Assembly (NCBI GenBank): GCA_905215555.1
Contig: CAJMQU010000050.1
Location: 1-34,511 of the forward strand
Source: an uncultured bacterium
Lineage (GTDB): Bacteria > Bacteroidota > Bacteroidia > Bacteroidales > Bacteroidaceae
DNA length: 34,511 nucleotides
Direction of reading: 5' to 3'
Numbering within the stretch: the first letter of the stretch is position 1; the number at the start of each line of letters is the position of its first letter. Shown one piece after another: positions 16,503-25,522 of this stretch. Under the pieces are notes generated by a model that was given only the letters and a program-made list of their open reading frames with translations, had not been told where the DNA came from and did not search any database. Both the position numbers and the translations under genes were made by a program.

Positions 16503-17177
16503 CTACAGACTGACTTCCGTCACCACTTGTCCGTCAAACAGATTGATGATACGTCCGGCAAATCCGGCATCGTGTTGTGAGTGGGTTACCATGATGATGG
16601 TGGTTCCCTCTTTATTCAGTTCGCTCAGCAGTTCCATCACCTCTTTACCGTTCTTGGAGTCCAAATTACCGGTAGGCTCATCGGCGAGTATCAGCTTTGG
16701 ATTAGCTACTACCGCACGCGCGATAGCTACACGTTGTTGCTGACCGCCTGAAAGTTGTTGTGGGAAGTGCTTGCTGCGGTGTGTAATTGCCATGCGTTCC
16801 ATAGCTGTCTCTACGCGGCGTTTACGTTCGGCGGCAGGTATGCCCATATAAAGCAACGGCAGTTCAATGTTTTCATATACATTCAGTTCGTCAATCAGGT
16901 TAAAGCTTTGGAATACGAAACCGATTACGCCTTTACGCAGACTGGTACGTTGCGCCTCTGTGTATTTGGAAACTTCCTTGCCGTTCAGGTAATATTCTCC
17001 GCCCGAAGGATTATCAAGCAAGCCGAGAATATTCAGCAATGTAGATTTACCGCAACCGGAAGGTCCCATAATTGCGACGAACTCGCCTTCTTTCACTTCG
17101 ATGTTCACATTGTTCAAAGCCCATGTCTGCACCTCTTCAGTCTTGAAGATTTTTTGCAGGTCAACTGTTTTGATCAT
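16503..17177 (-). CDS. LolD/MacB-type ABC ATPase
   Basis: A 224-residue cytoplasmic ATPase of the LolD/MacB/FtsE group, and the only ATPase in the five-permease cluster. Motifs: Walker A GPSGCGKST at 38-46, Q-loop Gln90 in FVFQSFNLI, signature LSGGQQQRV at 142-150, Walker B LILADE at 162-167, D-loop after NLD at 171-173 and H-loop His199. The FVFQ-x-FNLI stretch and LPLLYMGIP are typical of ATPases serving MacB/LolCE-like permeases. It starts 29 bp after the permease D stop, so it is in the same leftward operon. It probably energises all five permeases. Confidence 0.93.
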   Translation of the reverse strand: MIKTVDLQKIFKTEEVQTWALNNVNIEVKEGEFVAIMGPSGCGKSTLLNILGLLDNPSGGEYYLNGKEVSKYTEAQRTSLRKGVIGFVFQSFNLIDELNVYENIELPLLYMGIPAAERKRRVETAMERMAITHRSKHFPQQLSGGQQQRVAIARAVVANPKLILADEPTGNLDSKNGKEVMELLSELNKEGTTIIMVTHSQHDAGFAGRIINLFDGQVVTEVSL

Positions 17178-17206
17178 AATAGTAAAAATTTAATTTGATA
17201 ATATAT

Positions 17207-19603
17207 TTATTCGTTTTTAATTACTTCCGCCGGATTGCTCCTTGCTACCCGCAAGATACGGAAAAGTATTGTAATGGCTGTAATAAAAGTAACAATCAGG
17301 AATATACAGAACCAGAACAGGAATCCGCAATCAAAGAACACTGTATACATCTGTTTCCATAGCATCAACGCGGCATATACAAGCGGGAATGCAATGACGG
17401 CACTGCACAACAACAGAATGATGTAAAGGCGTGCAAACAACAGGATGATTTGCGGAACATTCGCTCCGTTCACCTTGCGGATGGCAACCTCCTTTTGCCT
17501 GCGTTCCGTATCGAGTGTGATGCTGGAATATACACCCAATAAAGTAATGATGATACTGACTATGGCAAAGAAGAGAATAATATCTTTCAGATTGTACTCA
17601 ATGGCCTGTACCTCGTGGATATTATCAAGGAACGTTTTTGTTTGATAAGTTATGTTTTCAGGCAACATTTCGCGGCAGACTTTCTCTATCCATCGAGCTA
17701 CTTCTTTCTGCTGTCCGGAATGACTTTTGATATAGCAATGGCCTATATAGCCGGAAGAGTCATAAGGAACAAAGGCATACCCATTACTCCGGTTATATAC
17801 ATCAGCCTGGAAAGGAGCGGATATTCCGCATATTGTGTAATCCGTATTCCGGCTGTACAGATTCATGCCGATTACATCCTTTTTCTGTATTTCCTGCCAG
17901 GCTCTGTCTACTATAATTTCTTTTTCTGTCTGTGGGGTACTCCCCTGCTCTATGGAAATATTCATGAAAGAGAAGAAATTGGATGGAACAGCCATGATGT
18001 TTATGTCAATCCAAGAGTTCTCATTTCCTTTCTCGGTCGTTAATCCATTCCCGGATATTCCATACATGTAGCCTATATCTGACAACAGAACTTCTTTCAC
18101 TCCGGCATGTTGCTTGAAACGTTCTATCATGGTCAGCTTTTCTTCGTTTTTCATGAATGAATAATCCAACGGGACACTTAATATTTCCGCTTTCTCTTTC
18201 CGGCTTAATGTGTGGAATAAAGTATTGGATGTTTTTTCTGATTGCAGGTATAGGGCAACAGTCAGTGATACGAATACCCAGCAAATAAAAAATTGGATGC
18301 CCAGCATGAGGTTACGTCCCCATTGTTTCCCTCTGCGCTTGTTGCTTCCGTAGATACCTGTTTGCACTGAAATCTTACGGATGCGGGTGGAAACAGACAG
18401 GCAGATGATAGCGCAAAGTATGATAAGGAATACGATGTATTGCAAAGCATGCATCAAAAGAACTTCAGGAGTAAAGGACATGGCAAATCCCGGTAAAGAG
18501 AAATTCATGCGGTTTCCAAGTAATTCGATTCCCCAAAATACCAATACGGATGATATGGAGATAACGATCAGAGATTGTGTAAACAGCAGGCTGAATAATT
18601 GTTTCCAGTTGCAGCCTGCCATCTTCATGATGCTGTATTCTTTGGTTCGGTTAAAGAATGAACCTATGAGAAAATGAAAGAAGTTTATCAACCCTACCAA
18701 CAAAATCAATGTACCTATGATTCCGGTCACCAATGCCAGATAGGAAGCCCTTTGTTTCTTCAGTTGAGTACCCATGCGATCGGCTGTGATGGTGTAGGAC
18801 TCGTTATATAAAGTATAAGTATAGTTTCTTTGGGAGAATTGTTTTTCTAAAGCGGCACAAGTGGCTTGTGGTGATAACAAGGCATAGGTGGTTGCTCCTG
18901 TCATGTTGTGGCGTTTAGGGCTTTGCAAAAGTCCCTCACTGTCATTTACAGCCAGTACGTCTATGCTTTGCATGAAATCAATGCTATTGTTCAGCGGTAT
19001 ATCTTCCATTACAGCTTGAATGATATATACGATGCCTCCTGTTTTCGGGGTACTCTCGGGAGACGTATTGAGCCTTCTCATCAAAGTCATGTGTTTGCCG
19101 ATTGCATTTTCTGCATCACCGAATATCTTAATAGCAATGGATTCGCTCAGAATAACAGAATTAAGAGATTGACTTGCCATTTTCCAATGTCCTGCCACTA
19201 TTTTGGGGGTGAATACTCTATTGTAGCAGGTGTCCGCTTCAATCGTTTCAAGTTCATAAGGCAAGGTCTTTTCAGGAGATATCTCTACATAGAAAGAACG
19301 TTCACGCGGATATGTGACAGATGAGATGGCTTCCACTTCTCCCATCGACCAGGTGCGAAGTTCTTCGGATAAGGGGACGGGTGTGCCGGAAAAATATCTG
19401 TCGGCCTTACTGTCATAAAGGCTCAATTCGGCTATGCGGTTGTAATTGGCGAAGCAATGATTGGTGCTGTCTACGAAGCGGCTGCAATACATACAGATGC
19501 AGAAACATAACAGTCCCACCGATAATCCGATGATGGATATAATGTTCTGTGTCTTGTATTTACACAAGTTTCTGATTGCAATTTTGAAATAATGTAATAT
19601 CAT
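17207..19603 (-). CDS. MacB/FtsX-type ABC permease, double-length (permease D)
   Basis: A 798-residue double MacB-like permease. It starts MILHYFKIAIRNLCKYKTQN, very close to permease A (25523-27823), with TM1 at about 20-40. A periplasmic domain and a first FtsX block (about 285-405, with KEYSIMKMAGCN at the coupling position) follow. A second half leads to the C-terminal FtsX block with RRQKEVAIRKVNGANVPQII and the end VARSNPAEVIKNE. It is the first gene of the permease-ATPase-permease operon, with a sigma-54 promoter about 105-120 nt upstream of its ATG. Substrate unknown. Confidence 0.88.
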   Translation of the reverse strand: MILHYFKIAIRNLCKYKTQNIISIIGLSVGLLCFCICMYCSRFVDSTNHCFANYNRIAELSLYDSKADRYFSGTPVPLSEELRTWSMGEVEAISSVTYPRERSFYVEISPEKTLPYELETIEADTCYNRVFTPKIVAGHWKMASQSLNSVILSESIAIKIFGDAENAIGKHMTLMRRLNTSPESTPKTGGIVYIIQAVMEDIPLNNSIDFMQSIDVLAVNDSEGLLQSPKRHNMTGATTYALLSPQATCAALEKQFSQRNYTYTLYNESYTITADRMGTQLKKQRASYLALVTGIIGTLILLVGLINFFHFLIGSFFNRTKEYSIMKMAGCNWKQLFSLLFTQSLIVISISSVLVFWGIELLGNRMNFSLPGFAMSFTPEVLLMHALQYIVFLIILCAIICLSVSTRIRKISVQTGIYGSNKRRGKQWGRNLMLGIQFFICWVFVSLTVALYLQSEKTSNTLFHTLSRKEKAEILSVPLDYSFMKNEEKLTMIERFKQHAGVKEVLLSDIGYMYGISGNGLTTEKGNENSWIDINIMAVPSNFFSFMNISIEQGSTPQTEKEIIVDRAWQEIQKKDVIGMNLYSRNTDYTICGISAPFQADVYNRSNGYAFVPYDSSGYIGHCYIKSHSGQQKEVARWIEKVCREMLPENITYQTKTFLDNIHEVQAIEYNLKDIILFFAIVSIIITLLGVYSSITLDTERRQKEVAIRKVNGANVPQIILLFARLYIILLLCSAVIAFPLVYAALMLWKQMYTVFFDCGFLFWFCIFLIVTFITAITILFRILRVARSNPAEVIKNE

Positions 19604-19707
19604 AAGTTTATGTTAATTATGCAGATTATTCGCTTTTGATTACTTCTATATATTTTCACATTTCATTCACTTTTGACGGCTTTTACTGAATCTTTTCATA
19701 TTAAGAT

Positions 19708-19723
19708 TCCAAATCCTGTGCCA
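19708..19723 (-). promoter_or_regulatory. Sigma-54 promoter for the permease D-ATPase-permease E operon
   Basis: Minus strand reads TGGCAC-AGGAT-TTGGA, against the sigma-54 consensus TGGCAC-N5-TTGCW: the -24 element is perfect and the -12 element has one mismatch. The expected start is near 19697, leaving a leader of about 94 nt. A pair of dyads lies 56 nt upstream. Confidence 0.85.
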
Positions 19724-19735
19724 AACTTATAACTG

Positions 19736-19747
19736 ATTGTTTATTAG
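19736..19747. promoter_or_regulatory. Conserved 12-mer between sigma-54 promoter and dyads (copy 1)
   Basis: ATTGTTTATTAG begins 13 nt beyond the -24 element. The identical 12-mer lies at the same offset in the other sigma-54 promoter region (30677-30688). It is a candidate site for a DNA-bending protein, but the factor is unknown. Confidence 0.55.
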
Positions 19748-19779
19748 ATAAATATTGAATATGATAATAGAAAATCAGT

Positions 19780-19814
19780 GTGCTATACTGCACAAAAATA
19801 GTGCATATTCGCAC
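19780..19814. promoter_or_regulatory. Tandem activator dyads (copy 1)
   Basis: GTGC-TATACT-GCAC (19780-19793), 7 nt, then GTGC-ATATTC-GCAC (19801-19814). The centres are 21 bp apart, two helical turns, at about -90 and -110 from the predicted start. The same arrangement occurs at 30721-30755. Best read as the enhancer for the NtrC-type regulator encoded at 30902. Confidence 0.85.
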
Positions 19815-20038
19815 ACGGTATACATTTAGCCGCTCAATTATTTAAGTTTCGTAAGTGCTCGGCTTTTTAGTTGAGTAAGGGCTAAAAGAGTAGCATGGAA
19901 TAGATGTAATTTTATTTCTTGGAGAGGTGGAGAAGACTTATTTCACTTTTCCTAATATTCGGTAATTTACAATTGAAAACTTTTTCTGATTGTTATCGCC
20001 AGTATATCAACGTGTTATGCTCGTAGAAATATAAAATT

Positions 20039-20385
20039 AGGGTCATGAATAGGTTCAGGGTCAACTATACCCCCAATTTTACTCAAATAAAATACTTTCC
20101 CTTGAGGATATGTAAATATAAAGATACATTTTATGCTAAAGCATCAAAAAATAAGATGAATTCATCTGAATAGCTCCATGTTTGAGTCTGATGTATATTA
20201 TAATTACCTATATTACAGGTACTCGGATTGAATGAGAATACTGTTATTCCTAAACCTTCCGGGGAAATGTTTTTCAATAATACATAAAATTGTAATTTAT
20301 TGAAATACAGTGAAATAAATCTTTTTTCTTTCTAAATATACCTATAATTGACGTTATAGGTGACCCTGAACCTATTTTGAACCCT
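20039..20385. repeat. Segment bounded by inverted repeats (MITE-like or remnant)
   Basis: AATAGGTTCAGGGTCA (20048-20063) is perfectly inverted as TGACCCTGAACCTATT at 20361-20376. The match extends inward by CTATA/TATAG after one mismatch, and outward to an AGGGT/ACCCT pair at 20039 and 20385. The ~347 bp element is A/T-rich. I see no target-site duplication, so insertion is not proven. A palindrome CCTATAA-N6-TTATAGG (20341-20360) abuts the right repeat. Confidence 0.55.
20131..20331 (-). other. Degenerate open frame inside the inverted-repeat segment
   Basis: A 66-codon stretch open on the minus strand, bounded upstream by a TAG (20332-20334) and closed by TAA at 20131-20133. It has no ATG. 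The translation looks protein-like, with LLKNISPEGLGITVFSFNP and WSYSDEFILFFDALA at the end. I do not recognise it. It may be the 3' remnant of a lost gene carried by the element, or chance. Confidence 0.3.
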
Positions 20386-20464
20386 CTACAAGGTTTTTCG
20401 AAAGCTTCTGTAGAGCTGTAATATGTTGCTTTTATTCATGCAATGTATATGTGAGAGCTGATAG

Positions 20465-20539
20465 CAAGCAATGTTACCACATAAAACAAGCAATGTCACA
20501 CTGCAGCACATTGCTTGTTATACACTGCAACATTGCTTG
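20465..20539. repeat. Four-copy 10-mer array, two direct and two inverted
   Basis: CAAGCAATGT at 20465-20474 and 20487-20496, and its reverse complement ACATTGCTTG at 20508-20517 and 20530-20539. Start-to-start spacing is 22, 21 and 22 bp. The inner pair forms the terminator described separately. On the minus strand the copies at 20530 and 20508 belong to a duplicated ~22-bp unit, the first copy of which codes for the end of the small ORF at 20518-20697. Confidence 0.8.
20481..20519 (-). terminator. Terminator of the tolC-adaptor-permease operon
   Basis: Minus strand AACAAGCAATGT (20519 to 20508) and ACATTGCTTGTT (20496 to 20485) form a perfect 12-bp stem with an 11-nt loop, followed by TTTTAT. 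It begins in the stop codon of the small ORF that follows permease C. Confidence 0.65.
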
Positions 20540-20697
20540 TCGTTCATACATTTCGAGCTGCTCCCTCCCTCTATTACGGGATAAGGCATCATCTCTAAGA
20601 ATAAGCTGTCGGCTATCATCGTCTGGACGGTGAACCGGAGGTTATTTACCATTATATAATCATCTGAGAAGTGATCTACCTTATTTTTCTTATTCAT
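20518..20697 (-). CDS. Small Cys-rich peptide ORF coupled to permease C
   Basis: A 59-codon frame. Its ATG (20697-20695) overlaps the permease C stop in ATGAATAA, so translation could be coupled. The N-terminal part is acidic and hydrophobic (VDHFSDDYIMVNNLRFTVQT, then MIADSLFLEMMPYPVIE). Then comes Gly-Gly and a short tail SSSKCMNDKQCCSV with four Ser and three Cys. The TAA lies in the terminator hairpin, so this would be the last gene of the sigma-54-driven export operon. I do not recognise the family. The Gly-Gly plus Ser/Cys tail recalls peptide precursors, but the leader is not a known type and no modifying enzyme is nearby. It could also be a chance frame. Confidence 0.45.
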   Translation of the reverse strand: MNKKNKVDHFSDDYIMVNNLRFTVQTMIADSLFLEMMPYPVIEGGSSSKCMNDKQCCSV

Positions 20698-23095
20698 ATT
20701 TAATCACTTCTGCCGGATTTACATTGGCTGCTTTATAAATCTGCCAGATAATAGTCAATAGTGAAATCAAGGCTGTCGCGCCTATGCCTATAATAAATAA
20801 ATCGGGAGTGATGGGTGCTTTATGGGCAAAGTCTTCTAGATAGAGGACTATCGCCCCACATGATAACGGAATAGCTATTAATGAGGCTATCCCCAATACT
20901 GAGAGATATTTTTTGATGAGCAAAGGGTATATGTCCTTCCCTTGTGCCCCATTCACTTTACGCAATCCTATTTCCCGGTAACGCTGGCGGATATCAAATA
21001 AAGAAATGGCCAATAATCCCAGAGATGATATAAGAATGGCAACTTTGGCAAACAATGAATAGATATCCACAACCTGGCGGTCTTCATTGTACATCGAAGC
21101 TATTTCATCTTCTATCAGTTTATATTCGAAGTCAGTGTTTCCCGTAGCTTCTTCATATAATTTACGCAAGAAGTCGATGACCTCTGCACGCTTTTCGTGC
21201 GGATATGAAGCTGTTACAATCGAAATCTCCCTTTTTTCATCGAAATATTCGATAATCATGGGGGCGACAGACTGTGACAAATGCCTGACATTGAAATCCC
21301 TTACAACCCCTACGATTTCAAGTGGAGGATTATATCCGGATGGGACATTACTGGAAGCCCAACTTCTATCTTCACCCAGAAGTTTGTCACGCGTGATATC
21401 CTTGATGCCGAAAACTTTTTTGGCAGATTCGTTTATGATACATTTAAAACTGTTCTTGGTAAACATTTCATCTATTGAGTCATTCCACAGCCTGCCTTCC
21501 AGTAGTTGGAATCCGAATAATTCCATATAGCGTGGAGACATTCGGACTCGTAGTACCGGTTTGAAACCATTCTCTGCCCGGTTAAGGGCGTAGCGTGACT
21601 GCTTGGAGTGGTGAAGCGGCATTGATATTCTGCTCCAATGAGTGAATAATGTGCTTTCGTTCATCCTTTTGTTTACCAACTCTTTATTAGCCTGTTGCCT
21701 TTTGCCTTCTTTGAGAAGGTCTTCTTTCTCTTTCTTATGAAACGAACTCCCTCCTTTGAAAACATACATCTTGCATTCTATCACGTCGTGAGTACGGAAG
21801 CCGAGGTCGGAATGAAGCATGTATTCGAGTTGCCGCACAAAGAAAAGCGACATGACGATCATATAGATAGTGATGACATATTGAAAGCCCAGAAAAAGCA
21901 TGCGTGAACGGACAGAGAAACGTGTAGAAGAAACTTCGCGCATGGAAGAGACCGGAGTGTTATGGGTGAATTTTATAAACGGGTAAAAGGTAGTCAGCAA
22001 TGGAAGTACGAATAGGATAAGAAGGGATATATTCAGGTCAAACTTTAAATTTGAGTTCGTAGGAATATACATCTCGTTATAGAAAAAATGTCTGGTGATT
22101 TCAATAATCAGCCAACAGACAAATAATGCAGCTCCTGAGAGTAACATGTTCTCAATATATATCTGGATAAAGATTTCTTTTCTACCTGCTCCATATACTT
22201 TTTTTATGCCAAACTCCCGGGCACGTTTGGACATGATGACTGTATAAATATTGGTAAAGTTCAGTATACCTATAATGCCCACCAGAAAGGCTACAATCCA
22301 TAATACACGGATATAATCTTTATTCCCGTGTTGGGATAACGCTGACTCTTCATGAGAGGTCGTATAATAATAATCTGTCAGTGGCAAATACTGGTAGTGC
22401 ATGGTCTGAAATGTACTCCATTGGTCTCGTGGCTGTTCTTTATCATATTTTTTATTCAATTGGGCTATGTCTGTGCCTGGTGCCATAATTACGGCATATT
22501 TCGGATTTGAAAACCATAATTCTTCCAGTTCGTCCGATAAAAACATGTCCGGCAGCCATGATGTTTTGGTTTCCTGAGTATCTAATACACCTACAATGTG
22601 GAACTTTCTTCCGACGGAGTTTTTAAAAGTCAAGCCTATAGGATTGGGTACTCCATTGAGGGAATGAAGCCAAAACTCTTTAGTAATGAGCGCATCGTTG
22701 GGGCGCTTTATTTTCCCGTTGCCCATATATATGGGATGAGGAAAGATACTAAAGAATGTACTGTCTACGGACAGGGCATTGACGGTAATTTCTTGTTTCC
22801 CAAAATCCATAACCAAATCGGTACATGGAGTGAATGACGCATAACGTTCTACTGCCGGATCTTTCTCTAAGTCAGACTGGTAGCCGGACAGTCCTTTGGT
22901 GCCGTCGCTGATAGTACGTTCGATAAAACAAATCCGTTTGTACTCCGGATAACAGTGGTCTACTGTATTCTCCTGATGAATATATCGTGTTATGGTAAAT
23001 ACACAGGCAAGACTAATTGCCAATCCTATGAAATTGACAAAGGTATACACCTTAAACCGCAATAACATGCGTATGGATAGTAGAAATTGTTTCAT
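20690..23095 (-). CDS. MacB/FtsX-type ABC permease, double-length (permease C)
   Basis: An 801-residue double permease. It has TM1 at about 15-35, a periplasmic domain and a first FtsX block with REFGIKKVYGAGRKEIF. The second half's FtsX block has DIRQRYREIGLRKVNGAQGK, and the end is AANVNPAEVIKYE. It is strikingly similar to permease B (23131-25509): SLACVFTITRYIHQENTVD against SLACCIILVRYIHKELTVD, and near-identical coupling regions. The two probably arose by tandem duplication. It is the third permease of the tolC operon, 35 bp after permease B. It has no ATPase domain. Substrate unknown. Confidence 0.88.
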   Translation of the reverse strand: MKQFLLSIRMLLRFKVYTFVNFIGLAISLACVFTITRYIHQENTVDHCYPEYKRICFIERTISDGTKGLSGYQSDLEKDPAVERYASFTPCTDLVMDFGKQEITVNALSVDSTFFSIFPHPIYMGNGKIKRPNDALITKEFWLHSLNGVPNPIGLTFKNSVGRKFHIVGVLDTQETKTSWLPDMFLSDELEELWFSNPKYAVIMAPGTDIAQLNKKYDKEQPRDQWSTFQTMHYQYLPLTDYYYTTSHEESALSQHGNKDYIRVLWIVAFLVGIIGILNFTNIYTVIMSKRAREFGIKKVYGAGRKEIFIQIYIENMLLSGAALFVCWLIIEITRHFFYNEMYIPTNSNLKFDLNISLLILFVLPLLTTFYPFIKFTHNTPVSSMREVSSTRFSVRSRMLFLGFQYVITIYMIVMSLFFVRQLEYMLHSDLGFRTHDVIECKMYVFKGGSSFHKKEKEDLLKEGKRQQANKELVNKRMNESTLFTHWSRISMPLHHSKQSRYALNRAENGFKPVLRVRMSPRYMELFGFQLLEGRLWNDSIDEMFTKNSFKCIINESAKKVFGIKDITRDKLLGEDRSWASSNVPSGYNPPLEIVGVVRDFNVRHLSQSVAPMIIEYFDEKREISIVTASYPHEKRAEVIDFLRKLYEEATGNTDFEYKLIEDEIASMYNEDRQVVDIYSLFAKVAILISSLGLLAISLFDIRQRYREIGLRKVNGAQGKDIYPLLIKKYLSVLGIASLIAIPLSCGAIVLYLEDFAHKAPITPDLFIIGIGATALISLLTIIWQIYKAANVNPAEVIKYE

Positions 23096-23130
23096 ATATT
23101 TGTTCTATTTTTTTGTAATTTTGTATTCCG

Positions 23131-25509
23131 TTATTCGTACTTCATGATTTCAGCCGGGTTTATATTGGCTGCTTTCCTCACTTGCCACAACAATGTACCC
23201 AATGAAATCATCGCAACTATCACCAAGGCTATTATGAATATGCTGATAGTAATAGGTGCTTTTACAGCAAACTCACTTGTATATACATGAATAATATACC
23301 AAGAAAGAGGAATCACCAACAGGAATGCGACACCCAACACAGCCATATATTTACGTAGCAGCAGTGGATAAAGGTCTTTCAACCGCGCACCGTTTACCTT
23401 ACGGATTGTGATTTCGCGATAACGCTGGCGAATATCGAACAGAGAAATGCCGAATAATCCGAGGCTGGCAATAGCTATCGCAATACAAGCAAAAACGGAG
23501 TAGATAATGGCTATTTGCCGGTCTTGAGCATATATTGCTTTCACATCCTCTTCCAGGATACTATATTCAAAGTCTTCACTTCCATAAATTTTCAATTCTG
23601 TCTTGCGTAAAAAGTCCAGTACCTCTTTTTTCTTGCCCGGTACACAGGCTATCTGGTAAACGTCACCACTCATGCGGTCGCTTACCATATAGACAGTTGG
23701 CTTCTTTCCCAGAGATAGATGTCCGCCATAATAATCATCTACAACAGCTATGATGGGCTCGGATTTGCCGGCAGTTCCTCTTCTCAGGGAGTTTTCTTCT
23801 GTGACATTGGCCCCCTGGCAAGTGGTATAACCCAAAGCCTCCATTGCGGCACGATTTACTACCAATGCCCCCCAGAAGCCTTTATCTTTCAGATCGGGTA
23901 GCTTTCCTTCGATAAGTTTAATATTATAAATATGGAAGAAATGAGGTGTTGCGAAACGCATGTTCAGGTAAGCCTTCTTTCCTTGGTCACTTATGTAATT
24001 GCTGCCGTAATCGCCTTTGAGAATATCAATATAACTGGCTTCAAAAACTTCTATGTAGGGACACGAGGAGAGTTCATTATCCAATGCCTCTACCCGCTCC
24101 TGACGCAGCTTCATACTTTCATCAGTATAAGAACTGAAGTCTTTGGATTCATAGGCCAACCGGGCAATGATAATATCTTTCGTGCGAAAACCAGGTTCGG
24201 TATTGAGCAATACATCCAGCTGGTTGTTGAAGTAGAGTGAGAGCACCACCAACAAGAAGGTAAGCATATATTGAATACCCAAAAACAGGATACGTGAACG
24301 TACCGGACGATTTTCCGAACCGATAGAACGAATTGAAATGATTGGCGGGGTATAATTGTATTTTATAAACGGATAGACAGAAGTAACCAGTGGCAGTATC
24401 ACCAATATAGCTAACGACAATTGCCAGTCAAATGCAGTATAGACAAAGTGATAATTGAATAAGCTTTTCACAGGTGCGGCACTTATCTCTATGAAGAGCC
24501 AGGCTATCAGCATGGCAACTGATACCAGCAATGTATTTTCTGTCCATATATTAAAGAATAATTCCTTTCCTCTTGCACCGAACACCTTTTTCAACCCGTA
24601 CTCCTTGCCTCTCCGGAGCATGGCTACCAGGTAGATATTGATGAAATTGATGATACCCGTCAGTAATATCAGCAGGCATACTCCTATTATAATCAATAGA
24701 TGGGGGTAACTACCGGTAAAAAACATCAGTGGTTCTTCATTAGTGATGGAAGTGTCCCAATAGAATTGTTTAACCGGGATAAAAGAATAAGTATAGGTAC
24801 GTGTGTCACCACTTTCGGGAGAGTTTACATATTGGGGATTACATCCTTCCCTATTCAGTTTATCCATATCGGTTCCCGGCATGAATGAAAATAAATCTAT
24901 AGGCATGCGTTCCCAGCTACTGGACGAAGCTTTGGATAGTACTACATCAAATTGCAGGAAGGTCTTGTTTTCCAGATTACCCAATACCCCCTCAATTGTC
25001 AGGTCTTTGCCGCTTGAACTGCGAATCACTTTGCCCACAGGATTCTCTTTCCCGAAAAGTTTCCGGGCAAACGTTTCTGTAATCAAGGCAGATTGAGGAG
25101 AACGTAATGTAATGTTGCCTTGTACTACCGGATAACGGAACAGTTGGAAGAATACGCTATCCGTTACAATCATCCGTGAAGGGAAACGGTTTGTCCCTAC
25201 CATCACATAGTCTTTTTCCAACGGTATGAAGCTGGTTTGCTTATTGATATAGCGTTGGTCGATAAGACTGCTGTCTCCTCTGTTTATTAGAGTGGACAGG
25301 TATATGTTACCATTTATGTCCCTTTTGACGCCATAGACCTGTTCCCGGTCGATGCAATTGTTGTCTACCGTCAGTTCTTTATGGATATAGCGGACCAGGA
25401 TAATGCAACATGCCAGACTGAAAGCGAGTCCCAGCAGGTTGATGATGGTATATGACTTTGAGCGTATCAGGAAACGCCAGGCATATTTAAGTGTTTTCAT
25501 CTTTTTCAA
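23131..25509 (-). CDS. MacB/FtsX-type ABC permease, double-length (permease B)
   Basis: A 792-residue double permease with the same layout. TM1 lies at about 18-40. The first FtsX block carries KEYGLKKVFGARGKELFF, a second leading helix follows near 420-440, and the last FtsX block has DIRQRYREITIRKVNGARLK with a C-terminus AANINPAEIMKYE. It is a paralogue of permease C. It starts 13 bp after permease A, in the tolC-adaptor-permease operon. Both coupling motifs are better kept than in permeases D and E, so both halves may touch the ATPase. Confidence 0.88.
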   Translation of the reverse strand: MKKMKTLKYAWRFLIRSKSYTIINLLGLAFSLACCIILVRYIHKELTVDNNCIDREQVYGVKRDINGNIYLSTLINRGDSSLIDQRYINKQTSFIPLEKDYVMVGTNRFPSRMIVTDSVFFQLFRYPVVQGNITLRSPQSALITETFARKLFGKENPVGKVIRSSSGKDLTIEGVLGNLENKTFLQFDVVLSKASSSSWERMPIDLFSFMPGTDMDKLNREGCNPQYVNSPESGDTRTYTYSFIPVKQFYWDTSITNEEPLMFFTGSYPHLLIIIGVCLLILLTGIINFINIYLVAMLRRGKEYGLKKVFGARGKELFFNIWTENTLLVSVAMLIAWLFIEISAAPVKSLFNYHFVYTAFDWQLSLAILVILPLVTSVYPFIKYNYTPPIISIRSIGSENRPVRSRILFLGIQYMLTFLLVVLSLYFNNQLDVLLNTEPGFRTKDIIIARLAYESKDFSSYTDESMKLRQERVEALDNELSSCPYIEVFEASYIDILKGDYGSNYISDQGKKAYLNMRFATPHFFHIYNIKLIEGKLPDLKDKGFWGALVVNRAAMEALGYTTCQGANVTEENSLRRGTAGKSEPIIAVVDDYYGGHLSLGKKPTVYMVSDRMSGDVYQIACVPGKKKEVLDFLRKTELKIYGSEDFEYSILEEDVKAIYAQDRQIAIIYSVFACIAIAIASLGLFGISLFDIRQRYREITIRKVNGARLKDLYPLLLRKYMAVLGVAFLLVIPLSWYIIHVYTSEFAVKAPITISIFIIALVIVAMISLGTLLWQVRKAANINPAEIMKYE

Positions 25510-25522
25510 GTATACTGTGTTA

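Noticed and set aside
20465..20539. Short CRISPR-like array
   Set aside because: Copies are only 10 bp, half of them are inverted, and there are no spacers of CRISPR length or cas genes.
20451..20633. 60-codon plus-strand frame in the inter-operon region
   Set aside because: It runs through the repeat array antisense to the better-supported minus-strand ORF and has no recognisable features.
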